Assembly: GCA_910577175.1 (NCBI GenBank)
Contig: CAJTLU010000001.1
Span: 124,001-188,000 of the forward strand
Direction of reading: 5' to 3'
Length of the DNA stretch: 64,000 bases
DNA from: an uncultured Lachnospiraceae bacterium
GTDB lineage: Bacteria > Bacillota > Clostridia > Lachnospirales > Lachnospiraceae
In this document: piece after piece, positions 33,527-44,107 of the stretch
Numbering within the stretch: the stretch's first letter is position 1
How the letters are laid out: every line of letters begins with the position of its first letter
Translations under genes and position numbers: made by a program
Notes under the pieces: model-generated
What the model saw: the letters and a program-made list of their open reading frames with translations, nothing else
Databases searched by the model: none
What the model was told of the DNA's origin: nothing

Positions 33527-36500
33527 ATGAAGAAAAGGTTTATGATGTGGCTTCTATTATTCTGTATGATAACAGGACTGTTATCTGTGGCAGTCCTGTC
33601 GTCTGCAGGTGCGGAAGCAGCCGAAGGCTGGTTCCGCAATCTGAAGCTTGAGGCGGCCAGAGGGAATCATGAAATTTGCTTTGATGAGGATAGAAATCTT
33701 GTAGTACGGGGGAGATATTATACCAAAAGTACTGCGACCCTGTCGTACCATACCTCGGAGCTTTATTTCACGAAACAGAAGACAGACTCCAATCCAGAAG
33801 GAGTACCAGCGGGAGAGCGTTATACCGCCGATGTCTTCCTCCATACTTCCGTGCCTGATGACAGGGATCCAGATTACGTCTATGATACCTTTACAATCTC
33901 CCGCGCAGAATTGGAGGAAGTGGTAAGGTATCTTTACGGGGAGGACGGTTTAAACAGACCTCAAACAGTCTATATCAGCGAGGGGTTTATATTGAAATGC
34001 AGAAACTCCACGTTCGACGACTGGAACTATCTCACGGGAAGAACATATAGTTCTTTGGCTGCTATCCGGAGTGCAGCAGACTGGTCGGAAACGACGAGGA
34101 CAAATTTTCAATATTATTACGATACCGCCATCACCCTTTCCCTTACCCGCTATAACCTTACCGTGAAAGCGGATGATGACAGCCATGGTACGGCATATGG
34201 CAGTGGCAGATACTTCTCTGGGGACAGTGTGCCGGTTCGCGCCGTACCGAACGACGGGTATGCGTTTACGGGCTGGGAGATACAGGGTAGTTCCGCTGAG
34301 TTTAACAAGGCGGAAGCCGACACCATGTTCACTATGCCGTCTTCTGAAGTCGTTCTTACGGCAAATTTTGAAAAAGAGAGAAAACCGGAGCCGACCCGGA
34401 AACCGGTAGCCACCCCGAAGCCCGGGGAGGCTACCCCGACCCCGATGCCGACACCTACCCTTGCACCAACGCCGACTCCGGCACTTCCGGAACCGGGTGA
34501 GACATATGGACAGAATATCCGGTATTACAGCACGGACCAGGGCTATACCATAAAGGAAATCTATGACCGGAACGGTCCTCTTGCGGGGCTCTCATCTTCG
34601 GACAGCAGCCGTATCCAGTCCAACGAGTATACCGGACTCGACTCTTACTATTCTGTCGGACAGGATTCCTCCGGGAATACATGGTACTTCGTTCCGTCCG
34701 GGGAGGATGCCGTCTTTGTACATCCGTCGGTCTATCAGGGGAAGGATGTCAATACACCACGGGTCAAGGAGATCAGGGAACTGGTCTTTCCGGAGACTAT
34801 TGCCTGTGACGGAAAAACTTATACCGTCATAAGCATCGGTGGTGGTACAGACAAGTACCGGAGTTATGCGCACTATGCGAGCCGCTACAGTCCGTACACA
34901 GGGTATACGCTTGATAAGGCCAGCGGTTCCTACTACTATACCAGCAGCAACAGTTCTTCCTCCGGTACGCTTACGACCTACCAGAACATTGATGGACATA
35001 CCGGATACCGTTACGGTGTCGTCGGGAACGGGGAAATTACCAGCAGAGGGAGTGTACATTTTGATTTTTATCAGGACGGGAACGCCTCCTGCCGGTACAG
35101 CGATTACGAAAACTCCTATTATGTCTACAATACTACGTTGGAGTTCGTGACCATCCCAGATACTGTGACGGAAATCTGCGATTATGCGTTCTATCAGTGC
35201 CAGGGGTTGCGGAAAATCATTGGCGCAGGAGGGGTAACGGACATTGGTGACTATGCCTTTGCCGGTGCAGTTGTCCTGACGACGACACCATCCGAAGAGG
35301 GCTCCGGAAATTACAGGAGGTATTATTACAACGAATCCTGTTCTATGGGGATACCGACGGACACGATGCGTTCCTGGCAGTCTGCGGTAGCACTTCGTGA
35401 ATACATGGAGCTTGCCGGGTTCCCGGTGCTTGACATGGTTGGTATATACGCGTTCGCATATCATAAGAATCTGTTTGATGTAAAACTCCCTTCCTGTGTT
35501 GCTATTATTAAGGAGGATGCTTTCAAAGCATGTGACCTGAACAGCATCACAATTCCCGGAAAAAATACTGTGATGGGGGGAGGAGCTTCGGCCGGCACCC
35601 GTGATACCCTCGGTACGAAAGGAACCCCGGATACCATGATTATCACCATACCGGAATCAAAAGCAATGTATTATGGGCTGCGGTATGAGGACTATTACAC
35701 GCTGCGGTGCGGATATCCGGTCACCTATGACAAAAATGCACTGCCCGCGGAAGAATACACGACGGCAGCCATGCTGGAGGTACTGAAAAAAGAAATCAAG
35801 GATTCGTTTTCCGGTAATATTACAAGCTACAACAACAGCGGGAGCGCTTATAGTACCGCTTCCTATGAAGTGGTACTGGACACGGAAGGGATACTTTGGT
35901 TAAAGAAAGGCGAGGCGCTGTTTCCGTCGGAAGTAATGCCCGGGGTCCGGTTTCAGAATATCCGGAAGGTCACGCTTTCGGAGTCTTCGGATTCGGAGTC
36001 CTATTCCAGCAGAAAGAGCAGAGATTATTGCTTTGCATTTGCCGAAGACGGAAAGGTATACCTCTATGATCCTGCGGACTCATGGAAAGATAGCGGTATC
36101 CCGGCGGGAAGCAGAGGGCATCAATGGGTGTGCAGCACGGTCAACGGGTCGGAAGAGCGTTGGTATCCTACTTCCTCTTCTAGCAGGAGAGATACGACAG
36201 AAAAGTATTACCTTTATTATGTTGGCAGTGATGGACGGCTGTACCGTAAGGAAATGTACGAAACAAGCGCGGAGGATTACGATTATCCCGGTGGTAACAG
36301 CCATTCGTCCGGTTTCAGAATCGGGACGACCTTCGTGCAGGAAGCTTTGCCCATGCCGGACGGGGTTACATTTGAGGCCTTCTGTCCGATAAAGGCGGAA
36401 AATGGTATGCTCCTTGATTCCCAAAGCTCGGGCGACAATAATTCGTCTCAGAGGAAGGAATACAGCCTCTACCTGCCGGATGTGTATGCGGAGGACACAG

Positions 36501-39500
36501 AAGGGAACTGCTGGCGGGCATCCGGAAGGAATATACGACAGAAAAACTCCTACAGCAGTTACACAGGGGAAACAATAACAACGCCGGGATATTCGGAGGA
36601 TGAGGTAAAGGAAAAGGCTCTTTCCGCCTCTTATTATACATGGGAAAAGCTTGGAGGAATCCGTCAGGTGTTTGACGGCGGGGAAGAAGCAGGCAGCACT
36701 TCGGTCAATGTTCTGGATGCGGACGGGAACCTGTTATTCTTTACGAATGCCGGAAAAACCGGGACTTGGGGAGAGAACCTTTTAGGCCGCGGAAGAGAAT
36801 ACAGCGTCCTTTCCGGGAAGAACTTCGTATCAGCAGAGACCGTGACCCCGGACTATGCCCTGTTAGGAAGTTCAGATGGCAGCGTCTGGGTGTATCCATA
36901 CCGGAACTGTCCACCCACCGCATATGGGACGCCGCCACATAAGCCGAGGAAGCTTCCGGGTGGTATACAGATAACGGCACAGTGGGAAACAGTAAGAAAT
37001 TATTCCGGGGAAGGATGGGATTCCGGTGCTTACTACAAGGAATACACCCTGTTCCTTTTAGATAATACGGGGCGTCTCTGGGCGACAGGGGATACCTGTA
37101 AGACACAGTATGACGCTACTGACGGCTCAACCTATGCCGCGTGGACGGTTTCCGGACCGGAGTGCCTGCTGTCCGGCGTGGAAAAGCTGTATGTTCATCA
37201 GGCAGGCAGGACAGATCAGGAAGTCCTCATCCTGGACAGGAACGGGAGTATATGGAAGTATACGGATGGCAGGGCGTCTAAGCTTACAGAACCGGAGGTA
37301 TTGCAGGAAGCCCGGCAAAAGCTTAAGAAAACCGCGTATTCGGCAGGCTATGAGTTTGCAGAGACTCTTTATGCCAATATGTTTTCCCGTCCAGGCTATC
37401 GTTTTCTTTCATGGAATACGAAGGCAGACGGGAGCGGGACTTCCCTGCAACCCGAGGAACGTCTTCCCTTGACTTCCCCTGTGACCCTTTATGCACAGTG
37501 GGAGAGGACAAAAAACATCATCCGGTATGCCCCGAATGGCGGGAGCGGCATTATGGAGGATGATATCTATGCACCAGAGATAGAAAGAGTACTCCTGAAA
37601 GAGAACGAATATGTAAAAAACGGCTATGAATTTACTGGATGGAACACAGAGGCGGATGGGAGCGGGAGTTCGTATGCAGACAGGGCATCCATAGCCATAA
37701 CGCCGGGGACGACCGTTCTGTATGCGCAATGGGAACCGTTCTCCTATGTGGTAAAGGTGGCAGAGGATGAGATACGTGTGACGCCGGTCACGATAACAGA
37801 TATTATCGAGTTAGAGTATGACGAGGAAATGAGCATTCCTGCCGCGCGTCCGGACAAGTTCTATACGCTTACCTATGACCTGAACCGGAACGGCAGCATG
37901 AGTACCATCCCGTACTGGAAAACAAAAGACCCGGACTCCGACCGGTATACGAAGGCGGTCCTTGCGTTTTTTGGCTGGCAGCTTTATGAGGAAACGGCAG
38001 ACGGCTATCACTATCTTGGCTTTTATCAGCCGGGCAGGACGGTTAAAAATCTTGCTGTGAAAAAGGGATGCGAGCTGGTGCTGTTCCCGTACTGGGGAGG
38101 AGAGGCATCTTATGTGGACCTTCCGGTTGCAGGCTGTGACGGGTACGACTTTGCCGGATGGAGCGCGGACAAAGATGAATCTGACGTGGCAAAGGTCATC
38201 CATGCGCCGGAAGGGAGTGTGATGCGGTATAAGCCGAAAGGAAACGAAACCCTATATGCATACTATGAGCCAAAGAAGTATGAGATTGCCCTGATTGCCG
38301 AGGACCCGGCTTTTGAGCCGGGAGAAATCAAAAAAGAGCAGGCGTCTGTTACTGTCACCTTTGACCGGATGGTGCCGGATGTTGGAATCCCGGTTTCTGC
38401 CCGTCATGTATTCCTTGGCTATTACGACAGGCTGGATATGGACGGACAACCGGCAGAGGGTGCGGTACAATATTACGATGAAAACGGGAAAGGGCTGCAG
38501 GTATGGCGGCTCTATGACGGGAGCGTGACTGCGCTCTATGCGTATCTGATTTCCGAAAAGGAAGTGATTCTGGATGGCAGGGGCGCGACAAAGCAGGAGC
38601 AGAACAGCGTTGCCATGACCTATAAAAAAGCGGGGCCGGATGTCATTCCGCCGGAAAAGACGGGTTATACCTTTGAAGGGTATTTTACCGGAATCCGCGG
38701 CGGCGGGAAGAAGTATTTTGATGAAAAGGGCAAGGGCACAGCAGTCTGGATGGAAAAGGATGTGGATGTCCTGTATGCGTGCTGGAAGCAGAATCCGGTG
38801 AAGCTGCCGGAAAAAGAGGAAAAGGAAATGCCGGAAGCGCTGCCCGAAACGGAGCGCCAGATTGAAGCGGCAGCAGGCGGGGAATGCGTGCAGATTTATG
38901 CAGATGATTACGACCCGGCTACCGGAGCCGACGATGATATGTCGCCGTACCAGGTTTCAGACCGTTATGCCGGAGCAACGCTTTTAGAAAAGGGAGCAAT
39001 TCCTTCGACGGAATGTCTTGCCATGCGGGCGCAGGTAGGAAGTTGTTTATTTTCCGGTATTGTTTCGAGAAAAAGCGGAATTACGCCGGTGCGCACTTAC
39101 GTGAAAATCCGTTATCAGACTGTTTATGAGGAGGTGGAGACGGAAGAACTGGTGCAGGGAGAGATGCGGACGGCAGTCGTTGAGGTGATGGTGCCAAAGG
39201 CATGGTCCTACTGGGAGCTGAAAAAGGGCGGACTGTACTATCCGTTCTATATAGAGGTACACAATGCGGCATTGGAAGAGAAGAAGGTAACGCTTCCCAT
39301 AGAGTGGGAAGGCTATGAGGGCAGAAAGCTTTCTTATACGTATGCTTCTTATGACGAACATGTTGTATGGAGTGAGTATGACACCGACGGCGTGCCGATG
39401 TGTACGGTGGAGGCGTTGCAGGAATACCGGATTGTTTCCAGCATACCCGGAGAGCAGCCGGAGGTTGAAGCATATCTGGCGATTCTTGCAGAAAATCTGG

Positions 39501-41035
39501 CATGGGCAGATAAAAGAGAATTTATGGTAAGGAATGACCGGGTGCAGGCAGGAGATGTTATAATACTTTCCGATGCCGTCTGTAAACAGGATACCATGCC
39601 TCCGGCAGAGGATATTGCGGAGCAGCTAAAGACAAAAATACCGCTTACCGCATACCGGCAGACCTATGCTTCAGGCATACGGCTTTTTGCAGAGAGTAAA
39701 AACCGTGAATATGAAAGTAGCGGAATCTGTGTATATGAGGCAGACGCCCGTGTAGTAGGAGAAAAAGAAGCAAAGAAAAGAGAAGCAGCGGTTAATGCAG
39801 TGTGTATTCATACGCCGGTTGTCTGTGAGGCGTTCCTTGAGGCGGCACATGAGGATAAATATCAGTGTAAGGAAGTTCCAAAGGACAGTACGGTACTGGT
39901 GCTGAGTGAGGAGGGACTTCATTCGGATTTTACCGTACAGATTGTAAATGAAGGATTTCACAGCAGCCGGAAGGGCTACGGGGATAGGCCGTATGTGCAG
40001 TATCTGGCAGAAAAAGACGGGAAGGTGCAAAATGAGGTCAGGTTTCCTTTTGAAGTCTGGGTCGATGTCGGGAACGATAAGGAGGAAGAAAACGATATAC
40101 TTTTGGAAAAAGAAATATGGTATACACTCGGAACAGAGAAACAGAGATTTTATGTGCCATTGTGGGTAACAGAAGGAGAATATAAAATCGAAATGCGCTC
40201 CGTGGCGGTCAACGGAAAGGGCAGTGAAGAAAAAACAGAGGCCGGGCGCAATACAAGGGAAGAGAACTATACGGCAACAGAGGAAAAAAGTGTGTACATT
40301 ACCGGGCGGCTGTATGATTTTGCAGTTTACGATGTCCGTGGAAATGCTGCGTGGGAAGAAGTGTATGGAACGGGAATTTCTTATCCTGTGGCTGCCCTGC
40401 CGCTCCGTGCCGGGGCGCATCCGTATTATAGAAATGCAGGGGGATTACCGTCAGGCGGTTCCTTTTCCTTTCTGGTAAAAAGCATCGGAAGCTTTTACGG
40501 AGAAGAGGCGGTATTGACAATATTGCCGGAGCTTGTGCTGGTGACGGAAGATGGCAGAAGGGAGGCGGAGATCTATTATGAGAAAGAAACTGCGCAGGGA
40601 GTTTTTCTGAAAAAGTGGAACGGAGAGGAGAATGTGGTGAAACAGTATGGTGGAGGAACAGAAGAAGCGAAAAAGGGGGTGCAATACTGGCGAGGGACAT
40701 TTGCACTGCCAGATGCTCTTTATGTGGCAGAGAGCGGAAGCGATGTTCTGGGATATCAGGAGAAGTACGGTCTGAGCTTTTTGGAAGACTTCTGGGTGAA
40801 AGGCGGAGCCCTGATGTTGCAGTTTGCGGTCAGGGTAGAAAACGGAAGCGGAGAAGTGCTGTATTACGGGAAGCTTCCGGGAGATATAAAGAATGATATC
40901 TGGCATCAGGAGTCCGGCAGCGAACTGTGTACCGATAGCCGTAAGCGAAACTATCCTGTTGAGAGCGGCGACGTGGCAGTAGTTTATTACGGAGAAAGTG
41001 CAGCGGAGGACTATCGTATCCACGGGATTCACTGA
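33527..41035 (+). CDS. Giant secreted surface protein with leucine-rich and InlB-type repeats
   Basis: 2,502 residues. Signal peptide about 1-31 (cleavage near AGAEA). An InlB/Bacteroides-type repeat at about 205-285 (GYAFTGWEIQG) is followed by a Pro/Thr spacer (about 286-325). A BspA-like leucine-rich region lies at about 535-705 (TIPDTVTEICDYAFYQC). More InlB-type repeats follow around 1284-1403 (GYRFLSWNTKADGSG, GYEFTGWNTEADGSG), 1535-1585 and 1710-1755, then a long unrecognised C-terminal region. Such repeats mostly mediate binding to host or polymer surfaces. I see no LPxTG, SLH or terminal membrane span, so how it stays on the cell is unclear. AAAGGAGG lies eight bases ahead of the ATG. 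Confidence 0.85.
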   Translation: MKKRFMMWLLLFCMITGLLSVAVLSSAGAEAAEGWFRNLKLEAARGNHEICFDEDRNLVVRGRYYTKSTATLSYHTSELYFTKQKTDSNPEGVPAGERYTADVFLHTSVPDDRDPDYVYDTFTISRAELEEVVRYLYGEDGLNRPQTVYISEGFILKCRNSTFDDWNYLTGRTYSSLAAIRSAADWSETTRTNFQYYYDTAITLSLTRYNLTVKADDDSHGTAYGSGRYFSGDSVPVRAVPNDGYAFTGWEIQGSSAEFNKAEADTMFTMPSSEVVLTANFEKERKPEPTRKPVATPKPGEATPTPMPTPTLAPTPTPALPEPGETYGQNIRYYSTDQGYTIKEIYDRNGPLAGLSSSDSSRIQSNEYTGLDSYYSVGQDSSGNTWYFVPSGEDAVFVHPSVYQGKDVNTPRVKEIRELVFPETIACDGKTYTVISIGGGTDKYRSYAHYASRYSPYTGYTLDKASGSYYYTSSNSSSSGTLTTYQNIDGHTGYRYGVVGNGEITSRGSVHFDFYQDGNASCRYSDYENSYYVYNTTLEFVTIPDTVTEICDYAFYQCQGLRKIIGAGGVTDIGDYAFAGAVVLTTTPSEEGSGNYRRYYYNESCSMGIPTDTMRSWQSAVALREYMELAGFPVLDMVGIYAFAYHKNLFDVKLPSCVAIIKEDAFKACDLNSITIPGKNTVMGGGASAGTRDTLGTKGTPDTMIITIPESKAMYYGLRYEDYYTLRCGYPVTYDKNALPAEEYTTAAMLEVLKKEIKDSFSGNITSYNNSGSAYSTASYEVVLDTEGILWLKKGEALFPSEVMPGVRFQNIRKVTLSESSDSESYSSRKSRDYCFAFAEDGKVYLYDPADSWKDSGIPAGSRGHQWVCSTVNGSEERWYPTSSSSRRDTTEKYYLYYVGSDGRLYRKEMYETSAEDYDYPGGNSHSSGFRIGTTFVQEALPMPDGVTFEAFCPIKAENGMLLDSQSSGDNNSSQRKEYSLYLPDVYAEDTEGNCWRASGRNIRQKNSYSSYTGETITTPGYSEDEVKEKALSASYYTWEKLGGIRQVFDGGEEAGSTSVNVLDADGNLLFFTNAGKTGTWGENLLGRGREYSVLSGKNFVSAETVTPDYALLGSSDGSVWVYPYRNCPPTAYGTPPHKPRKLPGGIQITAQWETVRNYSGEGWDSGAYYKEYTLFLLDNTGRLWATGDTCKTQYDATDGSTYAAWTVSGPECLLSGVEKLYVHQAGRTDQEVLILDRNGSIWKYTDGRASKLTEPEVLQEARQKLKKTAYSAGYEFAETLYANMFSRPGYRFLSWNTKADGSGTSLQPEERLPLTSPVTLYAQWERTKNIIRYAPNGGSGIMEDDIYAPEIERVLLKENEYVKNGYEFTGWNTEADGSGSSYADRASIAITPGTTVLYAQWEPFSYVVKVAEDEIRVTPVTITDIIELEYDEEMSIPAARPDKFYTLTYDLNRNGSMSTIPYWKTKDPDSDRYTKAVLAFFGWQLYEETADGYHYLGFYQPGRTVKNLAVKKGCELVLFPYWGGEASYVDLPVAGCDGYDFAGWSADKDESDVAKVIHAPEGSVMRYKPKGNETLYAYYEPKKYEIALIAEDPAFEPGEIKKEQASVTVTFDRMVPDVGIPVSARHVFLGYYDRLDMDGQPAEGAVQYYDENGKGLQVWRLYDGSVTALYAYLISEKEVILDGRGATKQEQNSVAMTYKKAGPDVIPPEKTGYTFEGYFTGIRGGGKKYFDEKGKGTAVWMEKDVDVLYACWKQNPVKLPEKEEKEMPEALPETERQIEAAAGGECVQIYADDYDPATGADDDMSPYQVSDRYAGATLLEKGAIPSTECLAMRAQVGSCLFSGIVSRKSGITPVRTYVKIRYQTVYEEVETEELVQGEMRTAVVEVMVPKAWSYWELKKGGLYYPFYIEVHNAALEEKKVTLPIEWEGYEGRKLSYTYASYDEHVVWSEYDTDGVPMCTVEALQEYRIVSSIPGEQPEVEAYLAILAENLAWADKREFMVRNDRVQAGDVIILSDAVCKQDTMPPAEDIAEQLKTKIPLTAYRQTYASGIRLFAESKNREYESSGICVYEADARVVGEKEAKKREAAVNAVCIHTPVVCEAFLEAAHEDKYQCKEVPKDSTVLVLSEEGLHSDFTVQIVNEGFHSSRKGYGDRPYVQYLAEKDGKVQNEVRFPFEVWVDVGNDKEEENDILLEKEIWYTLGTEKQRFYVPLWVTEGEYKIEMRSVAVNGKGSEEKTEAGRNTREENYTATEEKSVYITGRLYDFAVYDVRGNAAWEEVYGTGISYPVAALPLRAGAHPYYRNAGGLPSGGSFSFLVKSIGSFYGEEAVLTILPELVLVTEDGRREAEIYYEKETAQGVFLKKWNGEENVVKQYGGGTEEAKKGVQYWRGTFALPDALYVAESGSDVLGYQEKYGLSFLEDFWVKGGALMLQFAVRVENGSGEVLYYGKLPGDIKNDIWHQESGSELCTDSRKRNYPVESGDVAVVYYGESAAEDYRIHGIH

Positions 41036-41070
41036 AGGAAGGATTGTAACAAAAGGAGGGGAAATTAAAG

Positions 41071-41181
41071 CAAAAGAAAAGAGGCTGGGGAACAGCCTCT
41101 TTTCCGAGTGACATGCTATGAGGAACATATCACTCAACGTATAATAGGGTGGGAGTAGAAAGTGTTTTATCACTATCCAAG
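41071..41181 (+). repeat. 111-bp direct repeat, copy 1 (with terminator)
   Basis: Identical to 41306-41416 except one base (C at 41112, T at 41347). It begins with a perfect 11-bp terminator stem AAAAGAGGCTG / CAGCCTCTTTT (41077-41087 with 41093-41103), placed just after the giant gene, then a second hairpin GAGTGACATG ... CATATCACTC. Confidence 0.92.
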
Positions 41182-41305
41182 ACATACTATAACATCGGTT
41201 TGTGAACAAAATATGTACGAAATGTAAATAAATTATGAACGATATCAAGAGCGCCTCGTTTTAAACGACAGTTCTTAAAGTTTAAAAAATAACATTAAAA
41301 AATTA

Positions 41306-41416
41306 CAAAAGAAAAGAGGCTGGGGAACAGCCTCTTTTCCGAGTGATATGCTATGAGGAACATATCACTCAACGTATAATAGGGTGGGAGTAGAAAGTGT
41401 TTTATCACTATCCAAG
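41306..41416 (+). repeat. 111-bp direct repeat, copy 2 (with terminator)
   Basis: Second copy, 235 bases downstream of the first. Here the second hairpin GAGTGATATG / CATATCACTC is perfect. The sequences that follow each copy share only weak similarity, so the core is more conserved than its flanks. Confidence 0.92.
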
Positions 41417-41805
41417 TACAAGAATACCCTGTATATATGAATAAACAATGGATAAAATGTGAACAATTTGTAAACTTGCAAATGAGTAAGATACAATATG
41501 ACCAAAAGGTGGGCCTTTGGTGCCACGCCATCCATACAGAACATCTGGAGTTAGGCTCGAAACAGCAAAATATATCAACGAAGCACTTAATTTTATTGGT
41601 ATAATAAGATTAAGTGCTTTGACTTGGAAACAAGGTAGATGATAGATTATTTGATAAGGTCATCAGCTACATTGAGGATAATCTGCAAAATGATAGCAAT
41701 TTAGCTTGTAAGACAGATAGCAGAAAACGATACCATATATCTGAACTTGTTTTTCGTCATGCCTTTAATTCAAAAGAAAATTTTATCAAAGAAGAGGTGG
41801 CACCG
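41417..41805 (+). pseudogene. Gene-remnant region with AraC-like fragment
   Basis: No intact gene. An inverted repeat AAGCACTTAAT ... ATTAAGTGCTT lies near 41580-41620. From 41623 a frame runs in phase into the helicase gene and reads DRLFDKVISYIEDNLQND and then YHISELVFRHAFNSKENF, which look like pieces of the first and second helices of an AraC-type DNA-binding domain with material missing between. It is probably the remains of a regulator fused by decay to the region ahead of the helicase. Confidence 0.4.
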
Positions 41806-43974
41806 ATGACAGATATATTAAACGGTCTTAATAATGCCCAGAAGGAAGCTGTGACTGCGACAGAGGGATATGTTCGTGTCATAGCGGGAGCCGGAGCCGG
41901 TAAAACCAAAGCTCTGACCCACCGTTACGCATATATCATATCCGAGCTTGGAATTTCTCCGTCAAATATTCTCTGCATTACCTTTACCAATAAATCTGCA
42001 AACGAAATGAAAAAGCGTATCAAGGCAATGCTCGGCGAAGAATTTGACACCTCTTTTGTCGCCACGCTTCACGCCTTTTGCACGCGGGTTCTGCGCGAGG
42101 ATATTTCAAAGCTGTTTTATCCCGAAAATTTCATTGTTCTTGATAACATAGACCAGAAAAAAATACTTGAAGAAGTTTATGACGAGCTGGGCATAAAGAT
42201 GGACACCGCCAGCTTCAAGTTTATGATAGACCAGATACGGTATTATAAAAATCTGATTACCTATGTGGAATATCTCTCTAATCCGGAGTTTGATTATGCA
42301 ACGCTTGTTTCCGAGAAAAAAACGGATGAGATAATGTTCCGCTACATAAAAAAACAGCGTAAGTATTTTGGACTTGATTTCTTTGACCTGATAAATTTCA
42401 CAATATATCTGTTCAGAACTTACCCGGATATTCTGGAAAAATGGCAGAAACGCCTGCACTACATAATGGTGGATGAATTTCAGGACATCACGGCAAAGGA
42501 ATTTAAGCTGATACGCCGTCTTTCCGAGGTGAATCAAAATCTGTTTGTCGTAGGAGACCCGGACCAGAATATCTACGAATGGCGCGGCGCGAATATGAGC
42601 GTGCTTGTGGATTTTGAGGGATGGCTGAACAACAAATGCTTTGAAAACCAATACGGTTTCAAATGCCGTGACATTATTATGAGCGAGAATTACCGCAGTA
42701 CAGGCCCGATTTTGTCGGTCGCAAATTCGCTTATCGATAAAAACAACAATCGTGTAAAAAAGGAACTGTTTACGCAAAAGCAGGGCGGACAGCCGGTTGA
42801 ATATTATCATGGAAAAAATGATAAAGAAGAAATGAAATACATAACCGATAAAATTATCGCTCATTTGAATAGCGGCGGTAAATACTCGGATTTTGCGGTA
42901 TTATACCGCTCAAATTATGTTTCCCGTTTTGTTGAACAGGGCTTTCTGACGGCGAATATTCCTTACATAGTATACGGTGGCATCGGCTTTTACGAGCGCT
43001 CTGAGATAAAGGATGTTCTTTCGTATATGCGGCTTGTCAACAATCCGGACGACGACCTTTCATTTCTTCGCGTTATAAATGTACCAAGGCGTAAAATCGG
43101 GAAAGTTAAACTGGAGGTGCTTAAAAATTATGCGGAAAGTAACCATACCTCGCTGTATAAAGCACTTTCTGCCTGTTGCCTGCAAGACAATTTCAAGGGC
43201 TGCAGGGCGCAGGAGTTTATTACGGCGGTGGAAGGTCTGCGGGCGCTTGCCGATACTCTTTCGGTTTCGGAGCTGCTTTCCCGGATAATTAAGGATACAG
43301 GCTATGAGCTTTATATCCGTGAAAGCGGCGATATCGAGCGGCTTGACAATGTTTCGGAGCTGCTTCGTGGAATTGTGACGCAGGAAACCGAATTCGGAGA
43401 GCATCTGCCGCTTGCGACATTTTTGCAGACTATAACCCTGCTTCGCGACAGTGATGCGCCGGACAAGAGTGACTGCGTAAAGATAATGACGCTTCACACC
43501 TCAAAAGGACTTGAATTTGAAAATGTGTTTTTGGTCGGCTTAACCGAAGGGATAGTTCCGTCGGCAAGAAGTCTTGAGGAACGGAAAAAAGATGCGCTCG
43601 AGGAGGAACGGCGGCTTTGCTTTGTAGGTATCACCCGGGCGAAGAAAAGTCTTTATCTGACCGAAAGCGAGGGATTCGGTATAAAGGGGTACAGCAAGGT
43701 ACCGTCACGTTTTCTTTTTGACATTGATCAGGGTTTGTTGAATATAGTTGGTGAAATTCCGCAGGATGTCAGCTCACAAATTGCCGTGCAAGCCGCCGAA
43801 TTCAACGGCGAAAGCAATACGGTATATAAAAAAGGCAATCAGCTGCGCCACAAGGTGTTTGGCGAAGGAATCGTCGAAGATGTTGATGAAAAAACACGAA
43901 CCTATTATATTCGCTTCACAAACGGTATTAAGCCGGTTCGCTTTGATTATAACGGACTGAGCCATATTTTTTAG
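41806..43974 (+). CDS. UvrD/PcrA/Rep-type superfamily 1 DNA helicase
   Basis: A 722-residue helicase with the family motifs in order: I GAGAGKTKALTHR, II VDEFQD, III GDPDQNIYEWRGA, IV to VI through TLHTSKGLEFENVFLVGLTEG and EEERRLCFVGITRAKK. A C-terminal domain like that of PcrA (GEGIVEDVDEKTRTYYIRF) follows. I start at ATG 41806, with GAAGAGG eight bases ahead; GTG 41797 has no site of its own. It sits alone after a scarred, repeat-rich spacer and its base use differs a little from neighbours, so acquisition by transfer is possible. It may be an accessory helicase rather than the housekeeping PcrA. Confidence 0.93.
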   Translation: MTDILNGLNNAQKEAVTATEGYVRVIAGAGAGKTKALTHRYAYIISELGISPSNILCITFTNKSANEMKKRIKAMLGEEFDTSFVATLHAFCTRVLREDISKLFYPENFIVLDNIDQKKILEEVYDELGIKMDTASFKFMIDQIRYYKNLITYVEYLSNPEFDYATLVSEKKTDEIMFRYIKKQRKYFGLDFFDLINFTIYLFRTYPDILEKWQKRLHYIMVDEFQDITAKEFKLIRRLSEVNQNLFVVGDPDQNIYEWRGANMSVLVDFEGWLNNKCFENQYGFKCRDIIMSENYRSTGPILSVANSLIDKNNNRVKKELFTQKQGGQPVEYYHGKNDKEEMKYITDKIIAHLNSGGKYSDFAVLYRSNYVSRFVEQGFLTANIPYIVYGGIGFYERSEIKDVLSYMRLVNNPDDDLSFLRVINVPRRKIGKVKLEVLKNYAESNHTSLYKALSACCLQDNFKGCRAQEFITAVEGLRALADTLSVSELLSRIIKDTGYELYIRESGDIERLDNVSELLRGIVTQETEFGEHLPLATFLQTITLLRDSDAPDKSDCVKIMTLHTSKGLEFENVFLVGLTEGIVPSARSLEERKKDALEEERRLCFVGITRAKKSLYLTESEGFGIKGYSKVPSRFLFDIDQGLLNIVGEIPQDVSSQIAVQAAEFNGESNTVYKKGNQLRHKVFGEGIVEDVDEKTRTYYIRFTNGIKPVRFDYNGLSHIF

Positions 43975-44078
43975 GAGGAGGAACAAAAAAACCGGACATT
44001 GCAAGGAACGAAACCTTTGACAGCACAGGATATAAAATGAGTGGACATTGTGGTATAGCTGCTTATATGGCGTTTTTC

Positions 44079-44107
44079 TTGCATTTTCAGGGATAAAAAC
44101 GTATAAT
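44079..44107 (+). promoter_or_regulatory. Promoter of the ThrE-like operon
   Basis: TTGCAT (44079-44084), 17 bases, TATAAT (44102-44107), about 90 bases ahead of the start codon. No GCGGAAAC motif. Confidence 0.65.

Noticed and set aside
40451..41248. Long minus-strand reading frame of 265 codons at the end of the giant gene
   Set aside because: It lies opposite the coding strand of the giant protein and the 111-bp repeat, has no ribosome site or recognisable domain, and its composition is that of a shadow frame.
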